Assembly (NCBI GenBank): GCA_946902875.1
Contig: OX336343.1
Span: 13,885,361 to 13,949,360 of the forward strand
Length of the DNA stretch: 64,000 nucleotides
Direction: 5' to 3'
Source: Nematopogon swammerdamellus
Taxonomy: Eukaryota; Arthropoda; Insecta; Lepidoptera; Adelidae
The translations under genes were made by a program, and so were the position numbers. Below the pieces are notes generated by a model. The model made no database searches, was not told where the DNA came from, and saw nothing but the letters and a program-made list of their open reading frames with translations. Positions 1 through 12,200 of this stretch are shown piece by piece. Position 1 is the first letter of the stretch; each line of letters opens with the position of its first letter.

Positions 1-135
1 GCAGCCGCATGTGGCAAGATAATGTTAAAGTTTTTGTACTGCGAAGTTATAACGCCGCCGGCCGGGATCACACAAATGTTTTGAAGTCATAGTTACTTAA
101 GAAGAACACTTTTGTAAGCAGCGTAAACTTTTTTA

Positions 136-335
136 TGTAATCTGGTATAGGTGGCTGAGTTGGAAGGGCTAAAGCACATGTTCCGACCAGCCAATATCAC
201 CTCCGAGAAGGTAGGTGCTATACCGGAGACTTCCCTTTGAATTTCTGGCTATACTGGACTAGAGGAGAACACAACCGCGGGCTGCTATGGGGCGATCTTA
301 CATCCGGTACAGTGTACGGTCGTCATTGTCATTTT
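136..335 (-). mobile_element. SINE family B, partial (tail half)
   Basis: The minus strand reads a tail with TCCGGTATG, GGAGGTGATATTGGCTGG and a T-rich boundary at 145-152. It matches the tails at 6.2, 34.8, 58.0 and 60.3 kb. The tRNA-like head is absent, so this is a 5'-truncated copy. Confidence 0.75.
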
Positions 336-1225
336 ACCAAATGAACTACGTTATACCAGTCCGAAGGTGAAAATATTGTTGAATATTCACTAGCATGTTC
401 TGTCGTGGGGTGCATACTATCGCACTCCATGTGTGTGTGCCCTGGTTCCAAAAACATCAGGTCATAAGTTTCAATGGTGTCATAAGTGCGTACAGCGCAT
501 AAAAGTGCACACGCTAGGATATAATTTGATGTTTTGGCTTGGACACGAAAAAAAAATTAGGCATGTGTCACAGACCGAGCAACATTATTATTTAAGAAGT
601 TCAATAAGCACGTTCCAATTTCATTCGAATTTTCGAATTTTATTTGATGTAGATTAAACACATGAAATAAAATTCTGGGGTCAAGAATAAATAGCGTACA
701 ATATTGTGTGCTCTTCCATACTAATTAAACTTATAAGGGCGAAACTCACAGGGAAAATGAACAAAAGAGCGTATCTCGTACATTTGCCCTTTCAGTATGA
801 AAATGTTTAAGAGTTTTTGGGGCGTAAGTCCCCATAAGACCTTTTAGCTCGTAAGTGAGGTAAAGAATTGTGGAAAATACGCCCTTATGTTAGGGGCTAT
901 CTAGTACTTATAGTGGAGTTACGCTTACGCCATTTCAGTATGTTGTAGAGGTAGTTAAAATATGGCGAATCGCACCAAAAAACTTATTTTCGAAAATTCT
1001 GTAGATACGACCTTTCAGCTTGATGCCCACTTATATCATATAGTATTGATTAGATGTCGGATGTCACTGTAACTCGATGCCGCGTCGTAAGCGTTTCTCC
1101 CAGATTCATTTTCATTCCACAACATGCTGACCGCAGGTTTGTGCCCCTTTTCAACTTTAGCAAAAGTCTCGTTGAAAAGTACAAATTTTCTTGAGAAATA
1201 GAAACCATTCATAGCCAATTTTGGT
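336..1225. other. Unassigned AT-rich DNA in intron 9
   Basis: Short open frames occur here, but none resembles a known protein, and no splice-consistent continuation of the transporter was found. Confidence 0.4.
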
Positions 1226-1470
1226 ACCGATATTACTTTTTAGGTTTCAGTCTCCCGTACGGAAGCCTATTACTAAGTCTCCGCCCTCCGTCCGTCCGTC
1301 CGTCCGTCTGTCCGAGGGCTGTATCTCTTGAACCTTAATAGGTAGCTCGTTGAAATTTTCACATAATATGTGTTCCTATGGCGGATATAACAACAAATAA
1401 GAAAAAATAAGAAAATGTTAAAAATTAAGGAGGGCTCCCATACAACATACATCCGAAAAATCAATTAGTC
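1226..1470 (-). repeat. Microsatellite-associated interspersed repeat, copy 1
   Basis: On the minus strand this carries the CGGA-type microsatellite (plus strand TCCG repeats, 1286-1312) and the flank GAGATACAGCCCTCGGA. The same layout recurs near 27.0-27.2, 57.7-57.9 and 58.2-58.3 kb. This kind of microsatellite-linked dispersed repeat is well known in Lepidoptera. Confidence 0.6.
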
Positions 1471-1980
1471 ACGCTACTAAATAATAGATGGCGCCACAGG
1501 CTCTTATACATTGTATTGTTGAAAGACAAAAGATAGCCGCTCAATTTCCAACGACCTCATTGACGTGCTGTCATTTTCCCACCGTAAATTGCGATCGACC
1601 TCATCGAGGCTTCTCTTCGATCGTCCAACATAATATCTTCGACATTAAAATTCGAAGACCATGCCACCTGAGCGGATAGGCCGATATTATTGATAGCGGA
1701 TAGATACGGAAACCTCCGTGCGCGAGTAAAACTCGCACTTGACAGATTTTTGCATTTCGGCAGTGTAGAGCGCGCTAGTAGGACTATTGTTTTTTTGTCA
1801 ATGACGTGTTTGGGATAATGAACACAAGCATCGCAAGCACAGCTTTCACACGTGTGAGGTTCTTATTCTGAGGCTGTTGGGTGAGCGGTAGCATGAGCTT
1901 CACACTTGTCTTGTTCGGCTTGGGCTGTCGATGTGTTTTTAATTTGTACTCTCCTGTAGAGCACGGAACAGCAACGCGGC

Positions 1981-2211
1981 TTCCTTTACCTATAATAAAA
2001 TCCAACGTCTGCTTTCTGTCTGAGTGTCTGTCTGTCCGCTTATAACTCGAGAACCACTGAACCGATTTTAATAAAAAAAAAATCTACGGATAGCTTGATT
2101 CTTCCCATCAACTATTATAGGCTACTTACTACCACGCTAAATGGCTTATCAGGTTAGCAGTGAAGTGAAATATGAGAGCGGGCGGAGCCGCGGGCACAGC
2201 TTGTCGTTTAT
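1981..2211 (-). repeat. Dispersed repeat with GCCCGCGGCTCCGCCCGC end, copy 1
   Basis: Its reverse complement matches 62290-62517 almost base for base, apart from small indels such as one lost ACTCAGAC unit. It begins with a GC-rich segment and ends near GATTTTATTATAGGTAA. It contains the CGGTTCAGTGGTTCTCGAG segment typical of lepidopteran dispersed repeats. Confidence 0.65.
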
Positions 2212-3130
2212 AAAGTTGATAGATGTCGTTCAAACAATGAGTGCTATGTTAACACCAGTCGGCAAATATCTTCCATTTGGAGCATGTTCTAGTCATCGAT
2301 GTTTCTAGTATAAACTGTGACTAGTACTAGTACTACATAGGCCCTACATATATTCCCTATTATTTTTTTGTTTTATTTTTGGCTCCGTTGTATCTACGAT
2401 AAGAGGAGAAAGCTCAACTTTTGTATATTTTCTTTAATATCTTTTAAACTACCTATATTAATTACAATTATAAAAAAAAAATATTAGTATTTCTTATATA
2501 GTAATCTAGTATATCTTATGAACATGTTAGTTTGTTGCCCGTGGTCCACCTTCGTAGTCAACCCAGGTGGTCCATGGGAAATTTCAATTAATGCGTCACA
2601 TGATGCACTTAAATTTTTTTTAACTTTCTAATTTAACCTCCAAAATTGAAATGCATTCATTATCGCTATGCGACCGTGATTGAGTCATCAAACTCTAAAT
2701 ATGTACCAAATTCAAAACTTTTTCTGCCGGTTAATAACACACACAACACACACAATAATAACTCACTTAATTACACTTAATTTGTTTAACATAAATAAAT
2801 GTTATATTTGATATTAGGTATAAGTAGATATCCGGAGAGGTCGAGTGCGAGTCGAAAGCGTGGCGATGGTTTCGTACCATTCCGTTTTTTCGTGAGTACT
2901 TTAAGAGTTAGTATTTTCGTTTAGGTTTTCCTGTAAACTATGAGATGCCCTATATTTCCTTTTTTTACAAGTTTTTTTTAATTTTAGATTCAGTAGTTTC
3001 GGAGATAATATTTGTATTCCTTAGAATGAGCACTTTCCGTGCTTTCCTCTTTCTTTTCCTCTTCTGTAGTGCGGAACCCAAAAATCGATCCAAGCAAAAA
3101 TATTTATAAAATGATGTGGGTAAGCTCTGG
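2212..3130. other. Unassigned DNA between repeats and exon 9
   Basis: The stretch 2831-2960 resembles 52350-52490 (shared TTCCGTACCAT-like and TTTCGTTTAGGTT segments) and is probably part of a dispersed repeat. Nothing else was recognised. Confidence 0.4.
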
Positions 3131-3138
3131 ATACTTAC

Positions 3139-3272
3139 TACTTTGCCTTAGGATCCGTGGGAAGATCCGGGACTTGTGCAGCAGTAGTTAGTGCCTCGCC
3201 CCAACCGGTAAAGAACTGCGGCTGGCGACAGAAGAACGCCAACATGGCCAGGGTGAACAGCCCCAGGACCAT
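3139..3272 (-). CDS. Indy: Indy-like exon 9 (last exon in window)
   Basis: This 134-bp exon has acceptor TTCGCAG and donor AAGTA|GTAAGT, leaving phase 2. It encodes [20 protein letters not shown] and then [24 protein letters not shown]. It corresponds to the helix and loop with the RxPxFxxGW pattern of SLC13 transporters. The following exons, including the second SNT motif, were not found in 1-3138 and should lie to the left. Confidence 0.9.
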
Positions 3273-6200
3273 CTGCGAACAACATATATCATATCTTGAA
3301 AATGATGTTACCTCAAGATACAAGGTGCTAGATACAAAGTCGAGAGAGATTACCGATGAAAGAAAATGGTAACAACAAAACGAAAGACAATGAAAGTGAC
3401 ATAAGACTTTCAATAAGAAACACAATAGTCACTGTGAAAAAAAATATGTTTCAAATGAACCGTACTCTCGAACAGTAGCGGCAAGAGCGTTCACAGTAAA
3501 ACAGAAAACCTAAATAAAATAGATGATGACTTTTAATATAATTTAATTTAATAGTGTCGACTGATTCAATCAGTTTGGCGCTACGGCTGACAATGGCGTC
3601 GTCGTTTTAAATATGTAAGTAAAGTAGGGTTATGATCTGAATATCTACGTACGACTCTACTCAGTTTCAATGATTGCGGATAGACAAGCAAGGAAATAAA
3701 ACTCACATATTCTTGAAAGCTCATTTTTCCAAGGTTCTTCCATTTCTCATCTACGGATCTCTTCGCAGCCGCCACTCCTGCAGGAGAGAGCTGTACTCTT
3801 TTTGCTATTTCGCTCTTCGGTCTGAAGGTATAATCGGTATATAAATAAATGTTAATTAAAATAATATGTTAATCAAATAAAAAAAAATCAAACAGAGTAA
3901 TGTTGTATTGTAAAACATATTCTTATTATCCGATGACATTCAAGCAATTATCTCATCAGATCTGACCCATTTTAAAGTTCAAACCTGAGAAATCCGAAGT
4001 AAAAGAAGACCATCCAGAAGTAGTTGGCTGCGTTCATGACCAGCATGAAAGGTATTGTGAATCCCGAGAAAAGAGGGAAAGTCACCAACTCCGGCGCAGT
4101 CGGATAGGTCCTGCGACAAAGACCGATCGAGAACGTATTAATATCTCCTTTAGAAAATAAAAAAACCCGACTGCGTAAAAAATTTACTTGAAATAAAAAC
4201 TGAAAAGAAAAAAACAAGTCCAGTAGTCTAGAACTCTGTTAAGTAATATTGAATAACTACACCATTCAAATAGTTTCATTATCGATACACACGTATAATA
4301 AAACAAATAATAAACTCTAATGCGGAAGATAGCGACTTTAACAGTCGGGACCCATTATTGGGAAAATTTCAATGGGTCCCGACTGTTAAAGTCGCTATGT
4401 TCCGCATTAGAGTTTATTATTTGTTTTATTATATGTGTGTATCGATAATGAAACTATTTCAATGGTGTAGTTATTCAATATTACTTAACAGAGTTCTAAA
4501 CTACTGGACTTGTTTTTTTCTTTTCAGTTTTTATTTCAAGTAAATTTTTTACGCAGTCGGGTTTTTATATTTTTTAAATAAACTTTTTTTATTTTACACT
4601 TTTTAGTTAGGATTATATTATAATACCGTAAATTTCGTAATCTTGTCATTTCATTCAGAAAGTTAATATCGTGGGGATTATTAAGTAGCTTGCGGTGGTG
4701 TAAACTACTGATAATTTTATTGATTACTAGCTTTTGCTCGCGGCTTCGCTCGCGTGAAATTCGTATTTCAAAAGAAGAAAGTAAGTAACTAAGGCCGATC
4801 TGCGTTTAGATAAACAATAAACCTTCTCAACTAAAGTAAGTAACTAACGGCGAGGCTTTAGGCTGAGCTGCATTCTGGAAGACAATAAACCTTCTCGAAG
4901 AAAGTAAGTAACTGAGGGCGAGGCCGAAGGCCGAGCTGCGTTTAGGAAGACGATAAATTTTTCGAAGAAAGTAAGTAACAGAGGGCGACGCCGAAGGCCG
5001 AGCTGCGTTCAGGAAGACCATAAACCTTCTCGAACAAAGTAAGTAACTAAGGGCGAGGCCGAAGGCCGAGCTGCGTTCAGGAAGACTATAAAACTTCTCG
5101 ACGAAATTAAGTAAATGAGGGCGAGGCCGAAGGCCGAGCTGCGTTCAGGAAGACTATAAACCTTCTTGATGAAAGTAAGTAACTGAGGGCGAGGCCGAAG
5201 GCCGAGCTGCGGTCAGGAAGACGATAACCTTTTCGAAGAAAGTAAGTAACAGAGGGCGAGGCCGAAGGCCGAGCTGCGTTCAGGAAGACCACAAACCTTC
5301 TCTAAGAAAGTAAGTAACTAAGGGCGAGGCCAAAGGCCGAGCTGCGTTAAGGAAGACCATAAACCTTCTCGAAGAAATCAAGTAATTGAGGGCGAGGCCG
5401 AAGGCCGAGCTGCGTTCAGGAAGACGATAACCTTTTGGAAGAAAGTGAGTAACAGAGGGCGAGGCCGAAGGCCGAGCTGCGCTCAGGAAGACCATAAACC
5501 TTCTCGAAGAAATCAAGTAATTGAGGGCGAGGCCGAAGGCCGAGCTGCGTTCAGGAAGACTATAAACCGTCTTGAAGAAAGTATGTAACTATCGCCCATA
5601 GTTACTTACTGTCAGCGTCTTCCAGGATACAGCTCGGCCTTCGGCCACGCCCTTAGTTACTTACTTTTTTTTTTATGGAAATTGACACGGTTGGCTACAT
5701 CACCTACAACATCCGTGATGTCAGCCCATAACACCGGATGAACTTGGTGCCACGTTAGTGCTTCCTTTTGAGAAGGTTTATGGTCTTCCTGAACGCAGCT
5801 CGGCCTTCGGCCTCGCCCTCTGTTACTTACTTTCTTCGAAAAGGTTATCGTATTCATGAACGCAGCTCGGCCTTCGGCCTCGCTCTCAGTTACTTACTTT
5901 CATCAAGAAGGTTTATAGTCTTCCTGAACGCAGCTCGGCCTTCAGCCTCGCCCTCAATTTCTTAATTTCTTCGAGAAGGTTTATAGTCTACCTGAATGCA
6001 GCTCGGCCTTCGGCCACGCCCTTTGTTACTTACTTTCTTCGAAAAGGTTTATACTCTTCCTGAACGCAGCTCGGCCTTCAGCCTCGCCTTTAGTATGTTA
6101 CTTACTTTCTTTGAGAATGTTTATTGTTTATCTGAATCCAATGTTTTTAAGTTTACTGTTATTTTTTTTTTTTTATGTAATCCGGTATGGGTGGCTGAGT

Positions 6201-9200
6201 CGGAGGGCCAAAGCACATGCTCTAACCAGCCAATATCACCTCCGAGAAGGTAGGTGCCATACCGGAGACTTCCCTGGATTGCTGGCTATACTGGACTAGA
6301 GGAGAACACAACCGAGGTTGCTTGCGGCCATCTTACATTCAGTACGGTGGTACCAACCCAGTCGGCTACAATTTGAGCCTACCACCTAGTAAGAGGCAAG
6401 GGAAGGGACCTACAGTTTTACACCGGTTCCGAACGGTGAAGCAGCGGGTGTAGGTATGCACGTAAATTTTTTCGTCAGAAAAAACTCATTGGTACACGCC
6501 GACCGGATTCGAACCTCGGACCTCCCGCATGAGAAGCCGATGCCCAAACCACTCGGCCACCCGCCGCTGAATTATATTCATTGTTAAATTTCCGGATTAA
6601 CAGTAGGTTTAAAGACTTACATAAGAAGACTTACAGTTTGACGTCTGGTACAACGGACACCAGACGTCGGCTCCAGGAACTCCCGCAGTTCCTGATGAAG
6701 CCCGTGACGTAGCGGGCGAAACGTCGACTTATACAGGGTGTCCCAGAAACCGACGATAATCCTTTGACAGCTGATAGGGCTGCTAATTACCTCTCAGAAT
6801 ATCTAATTATAGGTTTAGTAAAAATGGCTTAATTTTTGAGATATTGTCATTTTTGTAAAAATCCAAAATTTTCTCCCTCAGCTCATTTTTTTAAATGCCA
6901 CGAGTACAAATGTAAGATTTTCTTAAATCTAGTTTTTGTCAAATATTCCCGAGAAGTAAGGCTTTCACACGGTATAATTTATTTTTTTATGTTTAATCCT
7001 GTTTAGCTGAAAAACGACTTAAGAGCCACATGTTAAAAAATGTTCAGCCTCATCCTTTGAGTTTGGCCCTTCGCGGTGAAAAAAAAAATTACTACACTAA
7101 AGTGGCATTATGCAAAAAAAATACGCCCATCTAATGTAGTTTTTAAAATGGTACATCACTTACCGCTTTGCCCAATAATTTATGAGATATTGTTATTTAA
7201 CTGCAAAAAGACCTCGGAATTTGATAACTGTTCTACCAACTACGAATTGGAATAAAATAAACATTTGAAGTAATTGGTCTTTATTAACCTGTTAAAGTAG
7301 ATGTTCAAATTGTTTACAACCTGCACAAATGCTAGCTCGATATCTTCTCACAAATGCCCGGTTGATGCGTCGAGCAAGTACTCGATGCAAGTGCAGATAC
7401 GTGATACGTCCACCTCCGATCCATCTGTGGGGATATGCTTGGTCTAAAAAATTACGCACTTCTCTAGCGTAATGGGTTGGGCAGCCATCATTTTGCAACC
7501 ACCTCCAATAGGTACATCTTCTAAAAGGCTCTGAAGCTCCTGTTTCAGAAACTCAAGATAATTCGCCCGTTTAAAGTCTCTACTATTCAACGGACGTCTT
7601 CTTGCCTCCTAGCCACTTGCATCCCCAAAGATAGACCGGACGTCTAGATCACCGGATTTAAATCCGTTAGATCTTTATTATTGGGGCTATTTAAAAGAAA
7701 AAGTTTACGGGAAACCGGTGGAAAACTTGATAGAGCTCAAAGAAAGAATTACAGAAAGTTTTTTTATGTAAACTGACATGGTTGGCTAATCACCTACAAC
7801 GTCCGTGATGTCAGCCCATAACACCGGGTGAACTTGGTGCCACGTCAGTGCTTCCCTTCGGTCGTGCCGACTATAGTCAACTGGACGGAAAACACAAACT
7901 ATTTACATAGCATAGGTGGACGTATCTGCACTTGCATCGAGTACATGCTCGACGCATCAACCGGGCATTTGTGAGAAGATGTCGAGCTAGCATTTGTGCA
8001 GGTGGTAAACAATTTGAACATCTACTTTAACAGGTTAATAAAGACCAATTTACTTCAAGTGTTTATTTTATTCCAATTCGTACTTGGTAGAACAGTTATC
8101 AAATTCCGAGGTCCATTTGCAGTTAAATAACAATATCTCATAAATTATTCGGCAAATCGGTAAGTGATGTACCATTTTAAAAACTACATTAGATGGACGT
8201 ATTTTTGTTCCATAATGCCACTTTAGTATAGTAATTTTTTTTTCACCGTGAAGGGCCAAACTCAAGGGATGAGGCTGAAATTTTTTTAACATGTGGCTCT
8301 TAAGTCGTTTTTCAGCTAAACAGGATTAAACATAAAAAAATAAATTATACCGCGTGAAAGCCTTACTTTTAGGGAATATTTGACAAAAACTAGATTTAAG
8401 AAAATTTTACATTTGTACATGTGGCATTTAAAAAAATGAGCTGAGGGAGAAAATTTTGGATTTTTACAAAAATTACAATATCTCAAAAACTAAGCCATTT
8501 TTACTAAACCTAAAATTAGATATTTTGAGAGGTAATTAGCAGCCCTATCTCCTGTTAAAGGATTATCGTCGGTTTCTGGGACACCCTGTATAAGTTTTTA
8601 AACCTACTGTTAATCCGGAAATTTAAAAATGAATATATCTGAATCCAGTTCACCCTCCACTGTTGTGGAGAAAGGAATGTCAATCCCATTAAATTTTATG
8701 GAGGAAATTCATACATACATATTCGCCTCGCCCCGCTGCCCCCCTCATTTTCTTTTAAAAAGTTCGCTAATTTACGCCCTTTCCAACGGTATACCAAATG
8801 TCATACAAATAATTCACTATGTGGTCAAAATTAGGGACATAGACCAGAATAGAACGACAACACGGGCACTTTGTAACAGGGCCACTTACTTATCGGTGGT
8901 CGCTTCCCGTACTGAGAGCGTTTTCCGGAGCATTTTCAAATTTAGAACATGTACCGGTCGCGCGGGCACTTTGTTCAATTCTCCAATATTAATGTTTAGA
9001 CTCTTGAAAATTATCTCTAATTTTGATCACATAGTGAATGATTTGTATAAAATGTGGTATACCTTTGGAAAGGGCGTAAACTAGCAAACTTTTTAAAAGA
9101 AAACGACGCTCTCAATTGGTGTTGTTTTTTTATTAAACGGTTTTATTTAGCTTGACTCCGTATATTTGTTTGTTTGTTTGTTACTATCTTTGTTTCAAAT

Positions 9201-12200
9201 CTTGCGACTACTTTTTCAAATACTTCTACTGAACCGATTTTTATGAAACTTTGCACACACATTGAGTTCTCGTGACAATACAATATTATGATAATTTCAA
9301 CTTGGTAACGAGGGTCTGATGATGGAGTCAGGAGGTGTACAGTGGAACTCTTCAACCGTTAATAGTAACCCCCTCGAGTTTGGGCTCATTTGGTTGGTTT
9401 GGACGAGTGTCCCATAGTTCTACCAATACACTTGGTGACGAGGGTCTGATGATGGAGTCAGGAGGTGTACAGTGGAACTCTTCAACTGTTACTAGTAACC
9501 CCCTCGAGTTTGGGCTCATTTGCTTGGTTTGGACGAGTGTCCCATACTTCTACCAATACACTTGGTGACGAGGGTCTGATGATGGAGTCAGGAGGTGTAC
9601 AGTGGAACTCTTCAACCGTTACTAGTAACCCCCTCGAGTTTGGGCTCAATGGTTTGTTTGGACGAGTGTCCTATACTTCTACCAATACACTTGGTGACGA
9701 GGGTCTGATGATGGAGTCAGGAGGTGGACAGTGGAACTCTTCAACCGTTACTAGTAACCCCCTCGAGTTTGGGCTCATTTGGTTAGTTTGGACGAGTGTT
9801 CCATACTTCTACCAATACACTTAGTGACGAGGGTCTGATGATGGAGTCAGGAGGTGTACAGTGGAACTCTTCAACTGTTACTAGTAACCCCCTCGAGTTT
9901 GGGCTCATGTGCTTGGTTTGGACGAGTGTCCCATACATCTACCAATACACTTGGTAACGAGGGTCTGATGATGGAGTCAGGAGGTGTACAGTGGAACTCT
10001 TCAACCGTTACTAGTAACCCCCTCGAGTTTGGGCTCAATGGTTTGTTTGAACGAGTGTCCTATACGTGACGTATAGTGACGAGGGTCTGATGATGGAGTC
10101 AGGAGGTGGACAGTGGAACTCTTCAACCGTTACTAGTAACCCCCTCGAGTTTGGGCTCATATGGTTGGTTTGGACGAGTGTCCCATACTTCTACCAATAC
10201 ACTTGGTGACGAGGGTCTGATGATGGAGTCAGGAGGTGGACAGTGGAACTCTTGAACCGTTACTAGTAACCCCTTCGAATTTGGGCTCATTTGGTTGGTC
10301 TGGACGAGTGTCCCATACTTCTACCAATACACTTGGTGACGAGGGTCTGATGATGGAGTCAGGAGGTGTACAGTGGAACTCTTCAACCGTTACTAGTAAC
10401 CCCCTCGAGTTTGGGCTCATTTGGTTAGTTTGGACGAGTGTTCCATACTTCTACCAATACACTTGGTGACGAGGGTTTGATGATGGAGTCAGGAGGTGGA
10501 CAGTGGAACTCTTCAACCGTTACTAGTAACCCCCTCGAGTTTGGGCTCATATGGTTGGTCTGGACGAGTGTCCAATATTTCTACCAATACACTTGGTGAC
10601 GAGGGTCTGATGATGGAGTCAGGAGGTGTACAGTGGAACTCTTCAACCGTTAATAGTAACCCCCTCGATTTTGGGCTCATTTGGTTGGTTTGGACGAGTG
10701 TCCAATATTTCTACCAATACACTTGGTGACGAGGGTCTGATGATGGAGTCAGGAGGTGTACAGTGGAACTCTTCAACCGTTAATAGTAACCCCCTCGAGT
10801 TTGGGCTCATTTGGTTGGTTTGGACGAGTGCCCCATACTTCTAGCAATACACTTGATGACGAGGGTCTGATGATGGAGTCAGGACGTGTACAGTGGAACT
10901 CTTCAACCGTTACTATTAACCCCCTCAAATTTGTGCTCATATGGTTGGTTTGGACGAGTGTCCCATACTTCTACCAATACACTTGGTGACGAGGGTCTGA
11001 TCATGGAGTCAGGAGGTGTACAGTGGAACTCTTGAACCGTTACTAGTAACCCCTTCGAATTTGGGCTCATTTGGTTGGTCTGGACGAGTGTCCCATACAC
11101 TTGGTGACGAGGGTCTGATGATAGAGTCAGGAGGTGTACAGTGGAACTCTTCAACCGTTACTAGTAACCCCCTCGAGTTTGGACTCATTTGGTTAGTTTG
11201 GACGAGTGTTCCATACTTCTACCAATACACTTGGTGACGAGGGTCTGATGATGGAGTCAGGAGATGGACAGTGGAACTCTTCAACCGTTACTAGTAACCC
11301 CCTCGAGTTTGGACTCATTTGGTTAGTTTGGACGAGTGTTCCATACTTCTACCAATACACTTAGTGACGAGGGTCTGATGATGGAGTCAGGAGGTGTACA
11401 GTGGAACTCTTCAACCGTTTACTAGTAACCCCCTCGAGTTTGGGCTCATATGGTTGGTCTGGACGAGTGTCCAATATTTCTACCAATACACTTGGTGACG
11501 AGGGTCTGATGATGGAGTCAGGAGGTGTACAGTGGAACTCTTCAACCGTTAATAGTAACCACCTCGAGTTTGGGCTCATTTGGTTGGTTTGGACGAGTGT
11601 CCAATATTTCTACCAATACACTTGGTGACGAGGGTCTGATGATGGAGTCAGGAGGTGTACAGTGGAACTCTTCAACCGTTAATAGTAACCCCCTCGAGTT
11701 TGGGCTCATTTGGTTGGTTTGGACGAGTGCCCCATACTTCTAGCAAAACACTTGATGACGAGGGTCTGATGATGGAGTCAGGAGGTGTACAGTGGAACTC
11801 TTCAACCGTTACTAGTAACCCCCTCGAGTTTGGGCTCATTTGGTTTGTTTGGACGAGCGTCCCATACTTGTCGAAAGCAAATGTATGAAACAGACATACC
11901 ATCTGTTCAAATTGATTTTGAAAGGGACGGCGGACACCTTATCCATCCTAAAGCCATACAGTTACCAGCAAAGTTTAATTATGGAACAGCTGAGAGACGG
12001 ATGTTACCGATAATTTTGTCATGGGCCTCCACTGTCCATAAAATGCAGGGCGTACTGTTGACCATGCTGTCGTGTATTTGGGCTCCAGACTATTTGAGGA
12101 CGGTCAAGCGTATGTTGCATTGAGTCGCGTAAAGTCTTTAGAAGGGCTATGTATTGAGGAGTTTGATTGTGAGAAATTGACAGGTAAAAAACCGAGTAAC

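Larger units (their letters stand above)
6734..8588. mobile_element. Mariner-family element made of two 3' halves head to head
   Basis: The terminal inverted repeats CAGGGTGTCCCAGAAACCGA are flanked by TA at 6732-6733 and 8589-8590, as expected for Tc1/mariner. Minus-strand sequence 7290-7620 encodes transposase pieces [38 protein letters not shown], and a C-terminus ending KQFEHLL-stop. Plus-strand sequence 7632-8030 encodes [20 protein letters not shown] and the same C-terminus. The outer ~680 bp on each side are therefore inverted copies of the same 3' end. A SINE A fragment interrupts the right half. The transposase is broken; the 5' half is missing. Confidence 0.85.

Noticed and set aside
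1..3138. The next Indy exons (second SNT motif)
   Set aside because: No minus-strand frame in this stretch matches the expected conserved C-terminal segments.
4827..5516. A CRISPR-like look: regularly spaced repeats with short variable parts
   Set aside because: The units are continuous tandem ~68-bp repeats with diverged copies, not identical repeats with unrelated spacers, and the DNA is eukaryotic.
8629..9084. 151-codon open frame
   Set aside because: It spans a MITE with inverted ends, and the peptide has no motif.
9335..11888. Many open frames of 63-119 codons on both strands
   Set aside because: They are all readings of the 130-bp tandem repeat, repeated in shifting phase; there are no protein motifs.
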